Notes under the pieces: generated by a model
Told to the model about the DNA's origin: nothing
What the model saw: the letters and a program-made list of their open reading frames with translations, nothing else
Databases searched by the model: none
Assembly (NCBI RefSeq): GCF_023156245.1
Contig: NZ_JAKZAH010000009.1
Location: forward strand, 1-64,000
Length of the DNA: 64,000 nt
Reading direction: 5' to 3'
DNA from: Marinobacter bryozoorum
GTDB taxonomy: Bacteria > Pseudomonadota > Gammaproteobacteria > Pseudomonadales > Oleiphilaceae
Position numbers and translations under genes: made by a program
Shown here: positions 1 through 7,799 of the stretch, piece by piece
How positions within the stretch are numbered: the stretch's first letter is position 1
Layout of the letters: every line of letters starts with the position of its first letter

Positions 1-76
1 TGGCATGAGCCGTATACGTGGTCCGTATGTACGGTTCTGTGAGAGGGATGAGGCGGTGACGCCTCACCCTACTCGT
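1..76 (+). mobile_element. 3' end of a group II intron (domains V and VI), truncated by window start
   Basis: Bases 7-37 fold as a domain V hairpin: GAGCCGTA (7-14) pairs with TACGGTTC (30-37), a two-base bulge lies at 28-29, and the upper stem is 15-18 with 24-27. The conserved AGC triad is at 8-10. Domain VI follows: GGG (45-47) pairs with CCC (67-69) and TGAGGCG (49-55) with CGCCTCA (60-66), loop GTGA, with unpaired A48 or A66 as possible branch adenosine. The run CCCTACTC at 67-74 resembles the usual 3' end. The upper domain V stem and loop are shorter than usual and lack a GNRA tetraloop, so the copy may be degenerate. The rest of the intron, including any reverse transcriptase, would lie left of the window. 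It ends about 15 bases past the ppa stop, antisense to ppa. Confidence 0.7.
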
Positions 77-91
77 TGTGGCAGGGTGGAA

Positions 92-622
92 TTAGTTGCC
101 CTGGTAGGCGTCCACTGCCGCCTTGACGGCCTTGCGAGCGGCCTCGGCATTCTCCCAGTTCTGTACCTTGACCCACTTGCCGGGCTCGAGGGTCTTGTAG
201 TTCTCGAAGAAGTGCCGGATCTGGTCCCGCAGCAGCTGGGGAACGTCTTCGATGTCCTTAACCTCGGTGTACGCCTTGGTAAGCTTGTCATGGGGTACTG
301 CTACCAGCTTGGCATCACCGCCGGCTTCGTCTTCCATGTTCAGAACGCCTACCGGACGACAGCGGATGACAGAGCCTGGCTGGACCGGGTAGGGGGTGAT
401 GACCAGCACATCCAGCGGATCGCCGTCATCAGCCAAGGTGTGCGGGATGAAGCCATAGTTCGCCGGATAGAACATCGGGGCAACCATGAAGCGGTCGACC
501 ATGACGGCGCCCATGTCCTTGTCGATTTCATATTTGACCGGAGAGCCATTGGCCGGAATCTCGATCGCCACGTAGATGTCTTCGGGCGGGTTCTTGCCGG
601 CGGGGATGTGATCAAAGTTCAT
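92..622 (-). CDS. ppa: Inorganic pyrophosphatase
   Basis: Soluble family I pyrophosphatase of 176 residues, the same length as the E. coli enzyme. It hydrolyses pyrophosphate to two phosphates in the cytoplasm with Mg2+ and so pulls nucleotide, amino-acyl-tRNA and polymer synthesis forward. The family signature DGDPLDVLV, which holds the metal-binding aspartates, is present near residues 66-74. The ATG at 622 follows AAGGACC at good spacing. A TATAAT at 680-685 on the same strand could be its -10. The gene ends at 92, right beside the 3' end of a group II intron on the other strand, so its original terminator may have been displaced. Confidence 0.96.
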   Translation of the reverse strand: MNFDHIPAGKNPPEDIYVAIEIPANGSPVKYEIDKDMGAVMVDRFMVAPMFYPANYGFIPHTLADDGDPLDVLVITPYPVQPGSVIRCRPVGVLNMEDEAGGDAKLVAVPHDKLTKAYTEVKDIEDVPQLLRDQIRHFFENYKTLEPGKWVKVQNWENAEAARKAVKAAVDAYQGN

Positions 623-679
623 GTCGGGTCCTTTTCTGGGAAAGTGAAATTAAGACATTGCGGTGAAAAAGTGCGCGAC

Positions 680-685
680 ATTATA
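680..685 (-). promoter_or_regulatory. Putative -10 element of the ppa promoter
   Basis: The minus strand reads TATAAT here, preceded by CCG, about 58 bases upstream of the ppa start codon. No good -35 is seen at 17 bases spacing (TTTCGG only), so it could be an extended or activator-assisted promoter. Inferred from consensus match only. Confidence 0.4.
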
Positions 686-734
686 CGGATATCGCGGCGC
701 AACCGAAATACAACCAGAGTCGGTAGGGCGGATA

Positions 735-1415
735 TCAGGCACCGTCCCGTTCAATGGTTCTGACCCCGTCGGCGGTGCCCAGCAGTAATACGTCCGCAGG
801 GCGTCGCGCGAACAACCCGTTGGTGACTACGCCGACTATCTGGTTCAGCCGCTCCTCGACGTCAATGGGGCGAGACAGATCCATGTTGTGAATATCGATA
901 ATAATGTTGCCGTTATCGGTGGTCACCCCTTCCCGGTAGACCGGGTCACCGCCCAGCTTCACGATCTGGCGACCAACGTGGCTGCGAGCCATGGGGATGA
1001 CTTCCACTGGCAGCGGGAAGGCGCCAAGGATATCCACGCGCTTGGACTCGTCAGCAATGCAGACGAAGGTCCTGGCCACGGCTGCGACAATTTTTTCCCG
1101 GGTCAGCGCTGCGCCGCCACCCTTGATCAGCTCCAGGTTGTCGTTGGTTTCATCGGCGCCGTCGACGTAAAACTCCAGTTCGGCCACGGCGTTGAGGTCG
1201 TAAACCGGGATCCCGTGCTGCCTCAGCCGCTCGGCGGTCGCTTCCGAGCTGGCGACGGCGCCGTCAAAGTCGTTTCGTACTTCGGCCAGGTAATCGATGA
1301 AGTAGTTGGCGGTACTGCCGGTGCCCACGCCGATCACGCTGTCCCGGTCCAGTCGTGGTGCGACGTGGTCCAGTGCGGCCCTGGCCACGGCTTGCTTGAG
1401 TTCGTCCTGTGTCAT
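735..1415 (-). CDS. rpiA: Ribose-5-phosphate isomerase A
   Basis: Interconverts ribose 5-phosphate and ribulose 5-phosphate in the non-oxidative pentose phosphate pathway. The 226-residue length is close to E. coli RpiA (219). Typical blocks are visible: the phosphate-binding loop [11 protein letters not shown] near residue 30, the catalytic segment [19 protein letters not shown] near residues 86-104, and [12 protein letters not shown] near 121-132. It lies divergent from ilvA, a pairing also known in pseudomonads. The start at 1415 is preceded by TTCCGGAGGCC on the minus strand, a convincing ribosome binding site. Confidence 0.97.
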   Translation of the reverse strand: MTQDELKQAVARAALDHVAPRLDRDSVIGVGTGSTANYFIDYLAEVRNDFDGAVASSEATAERLRQHGIPVYDLNAVAELEFYVDGADETNDNLELIKGGGAALTREKIVAAVARTFVCIADESKRVDILGAFPLPVEVIPMARSHVGRQIVKLGGDPVYREGVTTDNGNIIIDIHNMDLSRPIDVEERLNQIVGVVTNGLFARRPADVLLLGTADGVRTIERDGA

Positions 1416-1602
1416 CTTGGCCTCCGGAAGGGAGAGAGTGTCTGAGTTGGCGCAGCGCCGGGCAGGCGCAGGGGCATTATTATAGCCCTGTGAAGGCGCC
1501 GGGTTATAGACGCGGGCGGTGCAAAGTTCCTACACTGTACGTTTGCCCCGCCACCGGGGTAGCTCTTTTTTCGCCTCCCAATCAGACCGGACATAACGCA
1601 CC

Positions 1603-3132
1603 ATGCCGCAACGCTACATCAAAAAGATTCTTGATGCGCGGGTTTACGATGTGGCCATCGAAACCCCGCTGACCGAAGCCCGCAGTCTCAGCAAGCGCCT
1701 GGGCAACCAGATTCTGCTCAAGCGTGAAGACCTGCAACCGGTATTTTCTTTCAAGATTCGTGGTGCCTATAACCGGATTGCCCAGTTGTCCGATACCCAG
1801 AAGGACAAGGGGGTCATCTGTGCGTCGGCGGGAAACCATGCCCAGGGTGTGGCCCTGGCGGCAAAGAAGCTGGGTATCAGGGCGGTTATTGTGATGCCCC
1901 AGACCACGCCTGACATCAAAGTGAAGTCGGTACGTGACCGGGGCGCAAAGGTGGTACTCAAAGGTGACGCCTTTGACGAGGCTGCGGCCCATGCCCAGGA
2001 GCTGATCGCAAAGCACGGTTACACCTATATCCCACCCTACGATGATCCCGATGTGATTGCCGGGCAGGGCACCGTGGCCATGGAGATGATGTGGCAGTAC
2101 TCCCACAACCTGCACGCGGTGTTTATCCCGGTGGGTGGTGGAGGCCTGGTAGCGGGTATGGCGGCCTACATCAAGTACCTGCGCCCGGAGATCAGGGTCA
2201 TCGGCGTGGAGCCGGAAGATTCCAACTGCCTGCAGGCCGCCCTGGCCGCTGGTGAACGGGTCGTCCTCGACGAAGTGGGTATCTTTGCCGACGGTGTGGC
2301 CGTGAAACAGATCGGTGAGGCACCCTGGGAAATCTGCAAGGACAACGTGGACGAAGTCATCACCGTATCCACGGATGAAATCTGTGCGGCCATCAAGGAC
2401 ATTTTCGAGGATACCCGCTCCATCAGCGAACCCGCCGGTGCACTATCCGTGGCGGGTATGAAAAAGTATGTGGAGCGGGAGCAGCTGGAAGGCGAGACGC
2501 TGGCCGGTATCCTCAGTGGCGCCAACATGAACTTTGACCGCCTGCGCTATATTTCGGAGCGCACCGAGGTAGGTGAGAAGCGTGAGGCCATCCTGGCAGT
2601 CACCATTCCGGAGCGCCCCGGTGCGTTCAAGACCTTTATCAACGCGTTGCACAAGCGCAGCATCACCGAGTTCAACTACCGGTATTCCGATGCCGAGGCG
2701 GCCCGGATCTTCGTAGGCATCCAGGTACAGGCCGGTGGCCATGGACGGGAAGAGCTGGTGCAAAGCCTGCGGGAAGACGGCTACCAGGTAGCGGATCTGA
2801 CCGACAGTGACCTGGCCAAGCAGCATATTCGCCACATGGTGGGCGGCCATGCGCCATCTGTCGCCAACGAGAAAGTGTTCCAGTTCGAATTCCCGGAGCG
2901 CCCCGGTGCCCTGCTGAAATTCCTGATGTCGCTGGGCACTCGCTGGAACATCTCCATGTTCCACTATCGTAATCACGGTGCCGCCTACAGCCGGGTGCTG
3001 ATGGGGGCTCAGGTCATGGACAGCGAGCTGGGCGATTTCGAGGCCATGCTGGATCGCGTCGGCTTCCGTTATACCAATGAAACCAACAACGAGGCATACA
3101 GCCTGTTCCTGGGTGCAGGCAACGGTCACTAG
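1603..3132 (+). CDS. ilvA: Threonine ammonia-lyase, biosynthetic
   Basis: PLP enzyme that deaminates threonine to 2-oxobutanoate, the first committed step of isoleucine synthesis. At 509 residues it matches E. coli IlvA (514). The PLP lysine is K51 in FSFKIRGAYN; the substrate loop SAGNHAQG and the phosphate-binding glycine loop VGGGGLVAG follow. The C-terminal third (about 320-509) holds two ACT-like regulatory domains, each starting with a PERPGA motif (near 336 and 429), as expected for the isoleucine-inhibited, valine-activated biosynthetic form and not the short catabolic form. It is monocistronic as far as I can see. No attenuator or leader peptide is evident upstream. Confidence 0.97.
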   Translation: MPQRYIKKILDARVYDVAIETPLTEARSLSKRLGNQILLKREDLQPVFSFKIRGAYNRIAQLSDTQKDKGVICASAGNHAQGVALAAKKLGIRAVIVMPQTTPDIKVKSVRDRGAKVVLKGDAFDEAAAHAQELIAKHGYTYIPPYDDPDVIAGQGTVAMEMMWQYSHNLHAVFIPVGGGGLVAGMAAYIKYLRPEIRVIGVEPEDSNCLQAALAAGERVVLDEVGIFADGVAVKQIGEAPWEICKDNVDEVITVSTDEICAAIKDIFEDTRSISEPAGALSVAGMKKYVEREQLEGETLAGILSGANMNFDRLRYISERTEVGEKREAILAVTIPERPGAFKTFINALHKRSITEFNYRYSDAEAARIFVGIQVQAGGHGREELVQSLREDGYQVADLTDSDLAKQHIRHMVGGHAPSVANEKVFQFEFPERPGALLKFLMSLGTRWNISMFHYRNHGAAYSRVLMGAQVMDSELGDFEAMLDRVGFRYTNETNNEAYSLFLGAGNGH

Positions 3133-3200
3133 CGGTCTCGGGGCGGGGTCTCGGTAACGGTTAAAAAGCGCGCTTGTTACCCGCTGAAACACGTTGAGTT

Positions 3201-3241
3201 GCGATATTTACAAATTGTAATTTTCAGGAATTGTAAATCGC
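3201..3241. repeat. Imperfect inverted repeat with three TTGTAA-type half sites
   Basis: Left arm GCGATATTTACAA (3201-3213) is the reverse complement of right arm TTGTAAATCGC (3231-3241) except for a two-base insertion. A further ATTGTAA half site lies between them (3214-3220). The AT-rich symmetry in GC-rich DNA, upstream of the small gene at 3374, suggests an operator or an RNA hairpin. No poly-T follows, so it is not a standard terminator for ilvA. Confidence 0.45.
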
Positions 3242-3373
3242 TGCATAAGTGTTACCCTTTCGTCAATTCTCGAAGTTGTCAGCAGGCGCCTGTTTTTGTG
3301 GAGAAAGCGGGCGTTTAAAACAACAATAACAGTAGCTGTATTGGGCAGTCAGCTCATGAGTGGGGGATACGCA

Positions 3374-3541
3374 ATGAGGCGCAAGCCGGACATGATTCGT
3401 ACGGTGGTTCTGTTATTCGTAATAGGGCTGGCCGCGACCGGGCTGACGTCTTTCGGGAGCTCTGACGAAGAGCCCCGTGCCATTCCCGCTGAGATAAGCT
3501 CCCAGGGGCAATGGTTCAATGGGCAGCGCAGCGAAGGCTGA
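3374..3541 (+). CDS. Small single-pass membrane or secreted peptide, hypothetical
   Basis: 55-residue product with a basic start (MRRKPDMIR), one hydrophobic segment of about 19 residues (TVVLLFVIGLAATGLTSFG), then a short polar tail. This is either a membrane anchor or a signal peptide with a very short mature part. I chose the ATG at 3374 because GGGGGA precedes it at good spacing; the same frame stays open upstream to a TTG at 3296, but that extension has no clear ribosome binding site. It sits between ilvA and fau. I do not recognise the family and no function is proposed. Confidence 0.55.
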   Translation: MRRKPDMIRTVVLLFVIGLAATGLTSFGSSDEEPRAIPAEISSQGQWFNGQRSEG

Positions 3542-3554
3542 AGCGCTTCCAGAT

Positions 3555-4187
3555 CTACCCCGTCCTGTAGACCTTCCGATCTGTCACCACCGCATCCAGC
3601 GGTATATCCCAGGGTTCCACCGATAGCTTTTCCACCTTCTGAAGTTCATGGGCCAGCCCGATCAGGGCAGGGCGTAACCGTGGGCGTATCCGGGTAAAGG
3701 CAAAGCTGCGGTCGTAGAACCCGCCCCCCATCCCCAGGCGGCCGCCTTCCTCATCAAACCCCACCAGCGGCATCAGCACCACATCCAGCGACCAGGCCGG
3801 GCGAATGCGGCGGCTATGGAACACGGGCTCGGGGATTCCGAATCGGTTGGGTGCCATGGGGGTGTTCGCGTCGTAACGACAGAAAGCCAGCTGCCCCGAA
3901 TGTATGGGGTGCAGTACCGGCAGGTAGAAGTGCATGCCCCGCCGCTGGCTCTGGGCCATGAACAGGCCGGGGTCAATCTCGCCGTCGTTGGGCAGGTAAA
4001 GGGCAATGTGCCGGGCGCCCATCACCCGGGGGTGCTTGCGCAATGCGTTGGCCAGGCCAATGGCGGCCTCTTGTTGCTGCTGCGGGTTCAGTTGGCGGCG
4101 GGCCTGACGCAGTTGCCGTCTCAGGGCCTTGCGGTCCCGGGCAGTGTCTGGCTCGAAATCTGAAAGATTCTGGAGGGAGTGCGTCAC
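3555..4187 (-). CDS. fau: 5-formyltetrahydrofolate cyclo-ligase
   Basis: YgfA/Fau family enzyme that uses ATP to convert 5-formyl-THF to 5,10-methenyl-THF, returning stored folate to one-carbon metabolism. At 210 residues it is a normal length. The hallmark glycine-rich segment GRLGMGGGFYDRSF (about residues 150-163) and the N-terminal basic helix with repeated KALRRQLRQARRQL are visible. It lies immediately downstream of 6S RNA on the same strand, the conserved ssrS-fau arrangement in which the 6S transcript can read into fau. In E. coli this operon is tied to stationary phase and persister formation. Confidence 0.93.
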   Translation of the reverse strand: MTHSLQNLSDFEPDTARDRKALRRQLRQARRQLNPQQQQEAAIGLANALRKHPRVMGARHIALYLPNDGEIDPGLFMAQSQRRGMHFYLPVLHPIHSGQLAFCRYDANTPMAPNRFGIPEPVFHSRRIRPAWSLDVVLMPLVGFDEEGGRLGMGGGFYDRSFAFTRIRPRLRPALIGLAHELQKVEKLSVEPWDIPLDAVVTDRKVYRTG

Positions 4188-4211
4188 GTTAACGGCAGGT
4201 TTGAATGAAAT

Positions 4212-4392
4212 AAGCTTCCCGAGCTGCCGTTATCGGATGTGGCCCTTGAACCCAGAGTTCAAGGTGGTGGCCGCTGTGACATATTAGGCTTTCCCCTTCG
4301 CGGGGGACTTGCTCACAATGCCCTGAAGTAGCCACCTGGGTATTGCGCATCGGCTCGAGGACGTATCCGACCAGCGAACAGCCCAGGAAGTT
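4212..4392 (-). ncRNA. ssrS: 6S RNA
   Basis: Located between zapA and fau, the conserved position of ssrS in gammaproteobacteria. The minus-strand transcript begins around CTTCCTGGGCTG (4390-4379) and ends around CAGCTCGGGAAG (4226-4215), which pair to form the closing stem. Inside are the CTCGAGCCGATGCG and ACCTTGAAC...GGTTCAAGG blocks that I recognise from Pseudomonas and E. coli 6S RNA, flanking the large central bubble that mimics an open promoter. The RNA binds sigma-70 RNA polymerase holoenzyme and represses it in stationary phase. Estimated length is about 181 bases; the ends are approximate. Confidence 0.92.
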
Positions 4393-4398
4393 GGACCC

Positions 4399-4429
4399 AT
4401 TATACGGGTACAAACCGGGGCGGATGCAA
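4399..4429 (-). promoter_or_regulatory. Promoter of 6S RNA (-10 TATAAT)
   Basis: The minus strand has a perfect TATAAT at 4404-4399, placing the start near 4392, just before the closing stem of 6S RNA. A weak -35 candidate TTGCAT at 4429-4424 is 19 bases away. The strong -10 fits the high expression of this RNA. Confidence 0.65.
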
Positions 4430-4440
4430 CCGTTAACGGT

Positions 4441-4770
4441 TTAATTTCTGTTATCAGCGCTATTGTCGGAATCTGTTGCAGGCTGGCTGCCGCCAAGTGC
4501 GTTGTCCAGCTTTTCGTCCATGGACCTTAGCAGGCTGTCGGCGGCGCCGGACATGCTGGCGTCTTCCAGTAATTCATGGGTAATGTTGAGAGCAGCCATA
4601 ACCGCGATGCGCTCGGTGCCCAGCACCTTTCCGGTGGTGCGGATTTCCCGCATCTTGCTGTCCAGGTGACGGGCGGCGCGGCGCAGGGCGTCCTGCTGGT
4701 CTTCGGGGCAGGCGACCAGGTAATCCTTGTCGAGAATACTGACTTCGACCGTGGTGGGAGACTTCGACAT
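4441..4770 (-). CDS. zapA: Cell division protein ZapA
   Basis: 109-residue ZapA family protein. It binds FtsZ filaments in the cytoplasm, bundles them and stabilises the Z ring. The N-terminal beta segment TVEVSILDKDYLVACPEDQ followed by a long helical region (AARHLDSKMREIR..., then a coiled coil to the end) is typical. Its start codon overlaps the stop of the upstream ZapB-like gene, so the two are translated together. 6S RNA and fau follow on the same strand. Confidence 0.93.
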   Translation of the reverse strand: MSKSPTTVEVSILDKDYLVACPEDQQDALRRAARHLDSKMREIRTTGKVLGTERIAVMAALNITHELLEDASMSGAADSLLRSMDEKLDNALGGSQPATDSDNSADNRN

Positions 4771-4982
4771 CAGTGGTGCTCCAGGGCCCGAAGGCGGCCG
4801 ATCATGGCTTCGATGCGGTTCTTGGCGAGGTCATTGCGCTGGATGAGCTGGGCGCGTTCCCGGTGCCATTCATCCTGAAGCTCACGCATGGCTGCGTTAT
4901 CCTGCTCCAGCTTGCGACAGCGCTCAATAAGGCGGTCCAGCTTGTCCGCCATGGCCTGCAAATCTGACTGTTCCATAGACAT
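4770..4982 (-). CDS. ZapB-like coiled-coil protein (TIGR02449 family)
   Basis: 70-residue, highly charged, almost fully helical protein with heptad spacing (LQAMADKLDRLIERCRKLEQD...). This matches the small TIGR02449 family found directly upstream of zapA in pseudomonads and relatives. It resembles ZapB in size and coiled-coil character, and co-translation with zapA (start of zapA overlaps its stop at 4770) supports a role at the division ring, but that function is inferred. A sigma-70 promoter at 5070-5098 should drive the pair. Confidence 0.85.
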   Translation of the reverse strand: MSMEQSDLQAMADKLDRLIERCRKLEQDNAAMRELQDEWHRERAQLIQRNDLAKNRIEAMIGRLRALEHH

Positions 4983-5041
4983 TCCGCTACGTGAGGGGGC
5001 ATTTGGTCACCGGTGGCCCCTTTCGGTCTGGCCGTTCATCA

Positions 5042-5061
5042 GGTGGTGCCGTTGCACCACC
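5042..5061. repeat. Perfect 8-bp hairpin in the leader of the zapA operon
   Basis: GGTGGTGC (5042-5049) and GCACCACC (5054-5061) are perfect inverted repeats around CGTT. On the minus strand this hairpin would sit at the extreme 5' end of the transcript starting near 5063. It has no T tract and is unlikely to terminate; it could protect the 5' end or be an operator. Confidence 0.55.
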
Positions 5062-5069
5062 CTTGGCCA

Positions 5070-5098
5070 ACTATAAGTGGGCTATCGAAACGGGTCAA
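5070..5098 (-). promoter_or_regulatory. Sigma-70 promoter of the zapB-like/zapA operon
   Basis: Minus-strand -35 TTGACC (5098-5093) and -10 TATAGT (5075-5070) are separated by exactly 17 bases, close to consensus. The predicted start near 5063 leaves a leader of about 80 bases before the ATG at 4982. Confidence 0.7.
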
Positions 5099-5154
5099 TT
5101 TGCCAATCTGTCATCATGGTGTGACACCTGTCCCATCCCTGATGCCTGGATCGC

Positions 5155-6423
5155 CTATTGGGCCCCCCAGCCGGACGCCCTGTTGCCAAGTTGCCAGGCC
5201 TTGAAGGCGGGTATGGCACCCACGGCAAGGCCAGCGAGGGGTACCGAGGCCAGCAACAGGCCTTCCGCGACTGTCAGGCGGCGCAGGTTGATGGCGATGC
5301 CCCAGACATCCAGTAGCCAGGGCGCGACGGCCAGCAGCAACAGGTACCAGAGACCGGTGGCCAGCACGGTGGCGGTGACGGCAAGCCCGGTACACTCCAG
5401 CAGGTAGAGGCTGCCGATCAGGGAAGGCGATGCGCCATTGGCTCTCAGCACCGCGATTTCCTGGTGGCGGTGGGTTTGCAGGGTCAGTAATACCGTCACC
5501 AGGCCTGCCAGGCTGATCACAACCACGAAAGTCGTTATGCCCAGCAGAAGCAGTTCGAACTGCTCGAGCACCTGCCACAGCTGGGCCAGCGCAACCCCCG
5601 GAAGAATGGCGGACAATGGCTCCCCGCCATACTGGTTAATGTCCCGCTGCACCTGGAAGGTGAGTATTTGCCGCTTGATTCCGGTCAGGGCGGCGGTAAT
5701 GGTGTCCGGCGTCAGTTCCCGGTTGCGTGCGGCGTCCGCCGAAAGCGTGCGCCCGGGGGCGGGTACTCCGGCTTCCCAGCCGATGTGAATGGCTTCCAGC
5801 CCCTCCAGGCTCACATAGACGCCCCGGTCCACCGGGGTCCCGGTAGCGGCAAGGATGCCGCTCACCCGGAATGGATGCTGATCATGTTTCACGAAGCTGG
5901 TGCGTCCCCCTCCATGGGACAGGACGATCTCGTCGCCGGTCCGGTGACCGAGGGTACGCGCTACCTGGGCGCCCAGTACAACGTCGAATACGTCGCTGAA
6001 CCACCGGCCTTTCGCCAGTTGCAGCGGCTGGTCGTCGCCGTACTGGTAGTGCTCCAGGAAGCGACTATCCGTGCCCACCACGCGATGGCCCCGGTAACTG
6101 TCCCCCAGGGACAGCGGGATCAACCAGTCGATGCGCCCGTCTTTCTGCAGCTCCTGGAACGAGTTCCAGCCCAGGTTGTTGGTGGCATGGCCGATATGGA
6201 ACACGCTATACAGCAGCAGGTTCAGCTCACCACTGCGGGCCCCGATAATCAGGTCGGTGCCGGACACCGCACTGTTGAAGGACTGGCGAACCTCTGTGCG
6301 CAGGTACTGGACGCCGAGGAGGAGTGAAACGCTGAGGGTCAGTGTCAGTGTGACCAGTAACAGAATGCGACGGCGATGCCATAGGCTGGCCATGGCCAGT
6401 GACAGGGCCAGGGAGAGCTTCAT
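5155..6423 (-). CDS. ABC transporter permease, FtsX/MacB type (zinc-uptake cluster)
   Basis: 422-residue inner-membrane protein with one N-terminal transmembrane helix (about 20-40), a large extracytoplasmic MacB-like domain (about 45-280) and three C-terminal helices (about 290-400, starting ELLLLGITTFVVVISLAGLV). Its start overlaps the stop of the ATPase gene by four bases, so the two form one unit. FtsX/MacB-type permeases usually power lipoprotein or periplasmic work, not classic import. However, the neighbours (DUF3299 and a Zur-box-controlled DUF2796 protein) match the zinc-acquisition Zrg system described in Vibrio. I assign it as the Zrg-type permease by context. Confidence 0.8.
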   Translation of the reverse strand: MKLSLALSLAMASLWHRRRILLLVTLTLTLSVSLLLGVQYLRTEVRQSFNSAVSGTDLIIGARSGELNLLLYSVFHIGHATNNLGWNSFQELQKDGRIDWLIPLSLGDSYRGHRVVGTDSRFLEHYQYGDDQPLQLAKGRWFSDVFDVVLGAQVARTLGHRTGDEIVLSHGGGRTSFVKHDQHPFRVSGILAATGTPVDRGVYVSLEGLEAIHIGWEAGVPAPGRTLSADAARNRELTPDTITAALTGIKRQILTFQVQRDINQYGGEPLSAILPGVALAQLWQVLEQFELLLLGITTFVVVISLAGLVTVLLTLQTHRHQEIAVLRANGASPSLIGSLYLLECTGLAVTATVLATGLWYLLLLAVAPWLLDVWGIAINLRRLTVAEGLLLASVPLAGLAVGAIPAFKAWQLGNRASGWGAQ

Positions 6424-7094
6424 GGGTTCGCCTCCGTGTCGGTCAGCAACTCCAGGTGGTTGCCGAAGTGGCTGGCCAGGGCGGGGTCGTGACTGACGAA
6501 TACAACACTGGAACCGGTGCCGGCGGCCTGCTCCAGCAACAGCGCCACGAACCGGTCACGGTTTACCACGTCCAGCGCCGAGGTGGGCTCATCGGCGAGG
6601 ATCAGTGGTGGCGCCCCGATCAGGGCCCGGGCTGCGGCGACCCGCTGTTGCTGACCGGTACTCAGTTCCGGAGCCTTGCGGTTGAAGGTTTCCCCGGGGA
6701 GTCCGAGAGCGGTCATCAGCTGACGGGCTGCCACTGCGGGATCGCCCGCCTGTTGCCGGCGGCGTCCGGACAGCCGACAGGGCAGGGTGGCGTTGTCCAG
6801 GGCGGACAGGTAGGGCACCAGGTTAAACTGCTGGAAGATGACACCGGTGCGGTCCGCCCGCAGCCGGTCGCGGCCGCCGCCGGACAGTCGGGCCAGGTCC
6901 TGACCATGAACCCGGATGCTGCCCAGGGTGGCCCGGTTCAGACCACTGAGCAGACTCAGCAGGGTGGTCTTGCCGCTGCCGCTGGGCCCGTGAATAAACA
7001 GATGCTCGCCGGCCGGCAGCGAGATATCCGGAAACCGGAGCTGGGCGGACTGCCCCGGCCACTGCCAGCCAAGGTTGGTGGTCTTGATGATCAT
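6420..7094 (-). CDS. ABC transporter ATP-binding protein (LolD/MacB type, zinc-uptake cluster)
   Basis: 224-residue cytoplasmic ATPase. Walker A GPSGSGKTTLLSLL lies near residues 34-47, the signature LSTGQQQRVAAARAL near 132-146, and Walker B LILADEPTSALD right after. The signature has STGQ where most have SGGQ, which is common in the LolD/MacB branch. It partners the overlapping permease gene downstream. The promoter is not evident: no Zur box is visible in 7095-7219, so either the whole cluster is not Zur-controlled or this part is driven by something else. Confidence 0.85.
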   Translation of the reverse strand: MIIKTTNLGWQWPGQSAQLRFPDISLPAGEHLFIHGPSGSGKTTLLSLLSGLNRATLGSIRVHGQDLARLSGGGRDRLRADRTGVIFQQFNLVPYLSALDNATLPCRLSGRRRQQAGDPAVAARQLMTALGLPGETFNRKAPELSTGQQQRVAAARALIGAPPLILADEPTSALDVVNRDRFVALLLEQAAGTGSSVVFVSHDPALASHFGNHLELLTDTEANP

Positions 7095-7219
7095 CGGTGT
7101 CGGGAACCTGTTTTCCGTTCAATGGTCATGGGAAGCATGGTGTCGCCGTGGCATGATACCCCGGCTGGCCGGCGGTTGAGATCGCCCGGCTGTTTTCCGT
7201 TAATAGCAGGAGATTTTTC

Positions 7220-7756
7220 ATGCAGGGGTCGTTCAAAAACGCCTGGCTGCCCTGGGTTGTCGCCCTGGCGCTGCTGGCTGGCACGGGCGCAGCACATGCC
7301 GAATGGCGAGAGCTGGACTGGCTCGAGCTGATGCCTGAGGAGGACCTCCGGCTGCTGGAAAGCCTGCCGGAAATCGAGCACGAGGGTGATGGCCCGGTGG
7401 AGCTCCCGGACGAGATCATGACCGGTCGGGTGGTGCCTGAAATGGACGGCGTTGAAGCCCGCATCCCGGGTTTCGTAGTACCTCTCAAAACCGTGGGGAG
7501 CGACCAGCGTATCGTGGAGTTCTTCCTGGTGCCCTACTACGGTGCCTGTATCCACGTGCCACCTCCACCGCCGAACCAGATTATCCATGTCACCTACAAG
7601 CCCGGTTTTACCCTTGGTGCGCTCTATGAGCCAGTCTGGGTTCAGGGCACCCTCAAGACCGAGTCCGTGGAAAACGATATTGCCGCCGCATCCTACACGC
7701 TGGTCAGCGAAGAGGTAGAGCTGTACGAAATGGACGACGCTGACAGTATGTTATAG
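7220..7756 (+). CDS. DUF3299 periplasmic protein of zinc cluster
   Basis: 178 residues with a clear signal peptide (about 1-27, cleavage after AHA). The mature part carries the DUF3299 pattern: IPGFVVPLK, then FFLVPYYGACIHVPPPPPNQI, with a conserved Cys and His in the second block (about residues 110-130). The family often sits beside FtsX-type ABC transporters and zinc-regulated DUF2796 proteins, as here. A periplasmic metal-handling or transporter-assisting role is inferred. It is transcribed divergently from the ATPase gene and convergently with the DUF2796 gene. AGGAG precedes the start. Confidence 0.85.
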   Translation: MQGSFKNAWLPWVVALALLAGTGAAHAEWRELDWLELMPEEDLRLLESLPEIEHEGDGPVELPDEIMTGRVVPEMDGVEARIPGFVVPLKTVGSDQRIVEFFLVPYYGACIHVPPPPPNQIIHVTYKPGFTLGALYEPVWVQGTLKTESVENDIAAASYTLVSEEVELYEMDDADSML

Positions 7757-7799
7757 GCCGGTCCTGTGTCCCGGCCGGCTCCTGCGCCGGATGGGGGCT

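Noticed and set aside
5-763. Plus-strand frame starting in the intron tail and running through ppa
   Set aside because: It is antisense to ppa, and the first 80 bases are better explained as a structured intron RNA end.
3150-3180. Terminator after ilvA formed by GGTAAC...GTTACC
   Set aside because: Stem of six pairs with a 17-base loop and no T tract following; not convincing.
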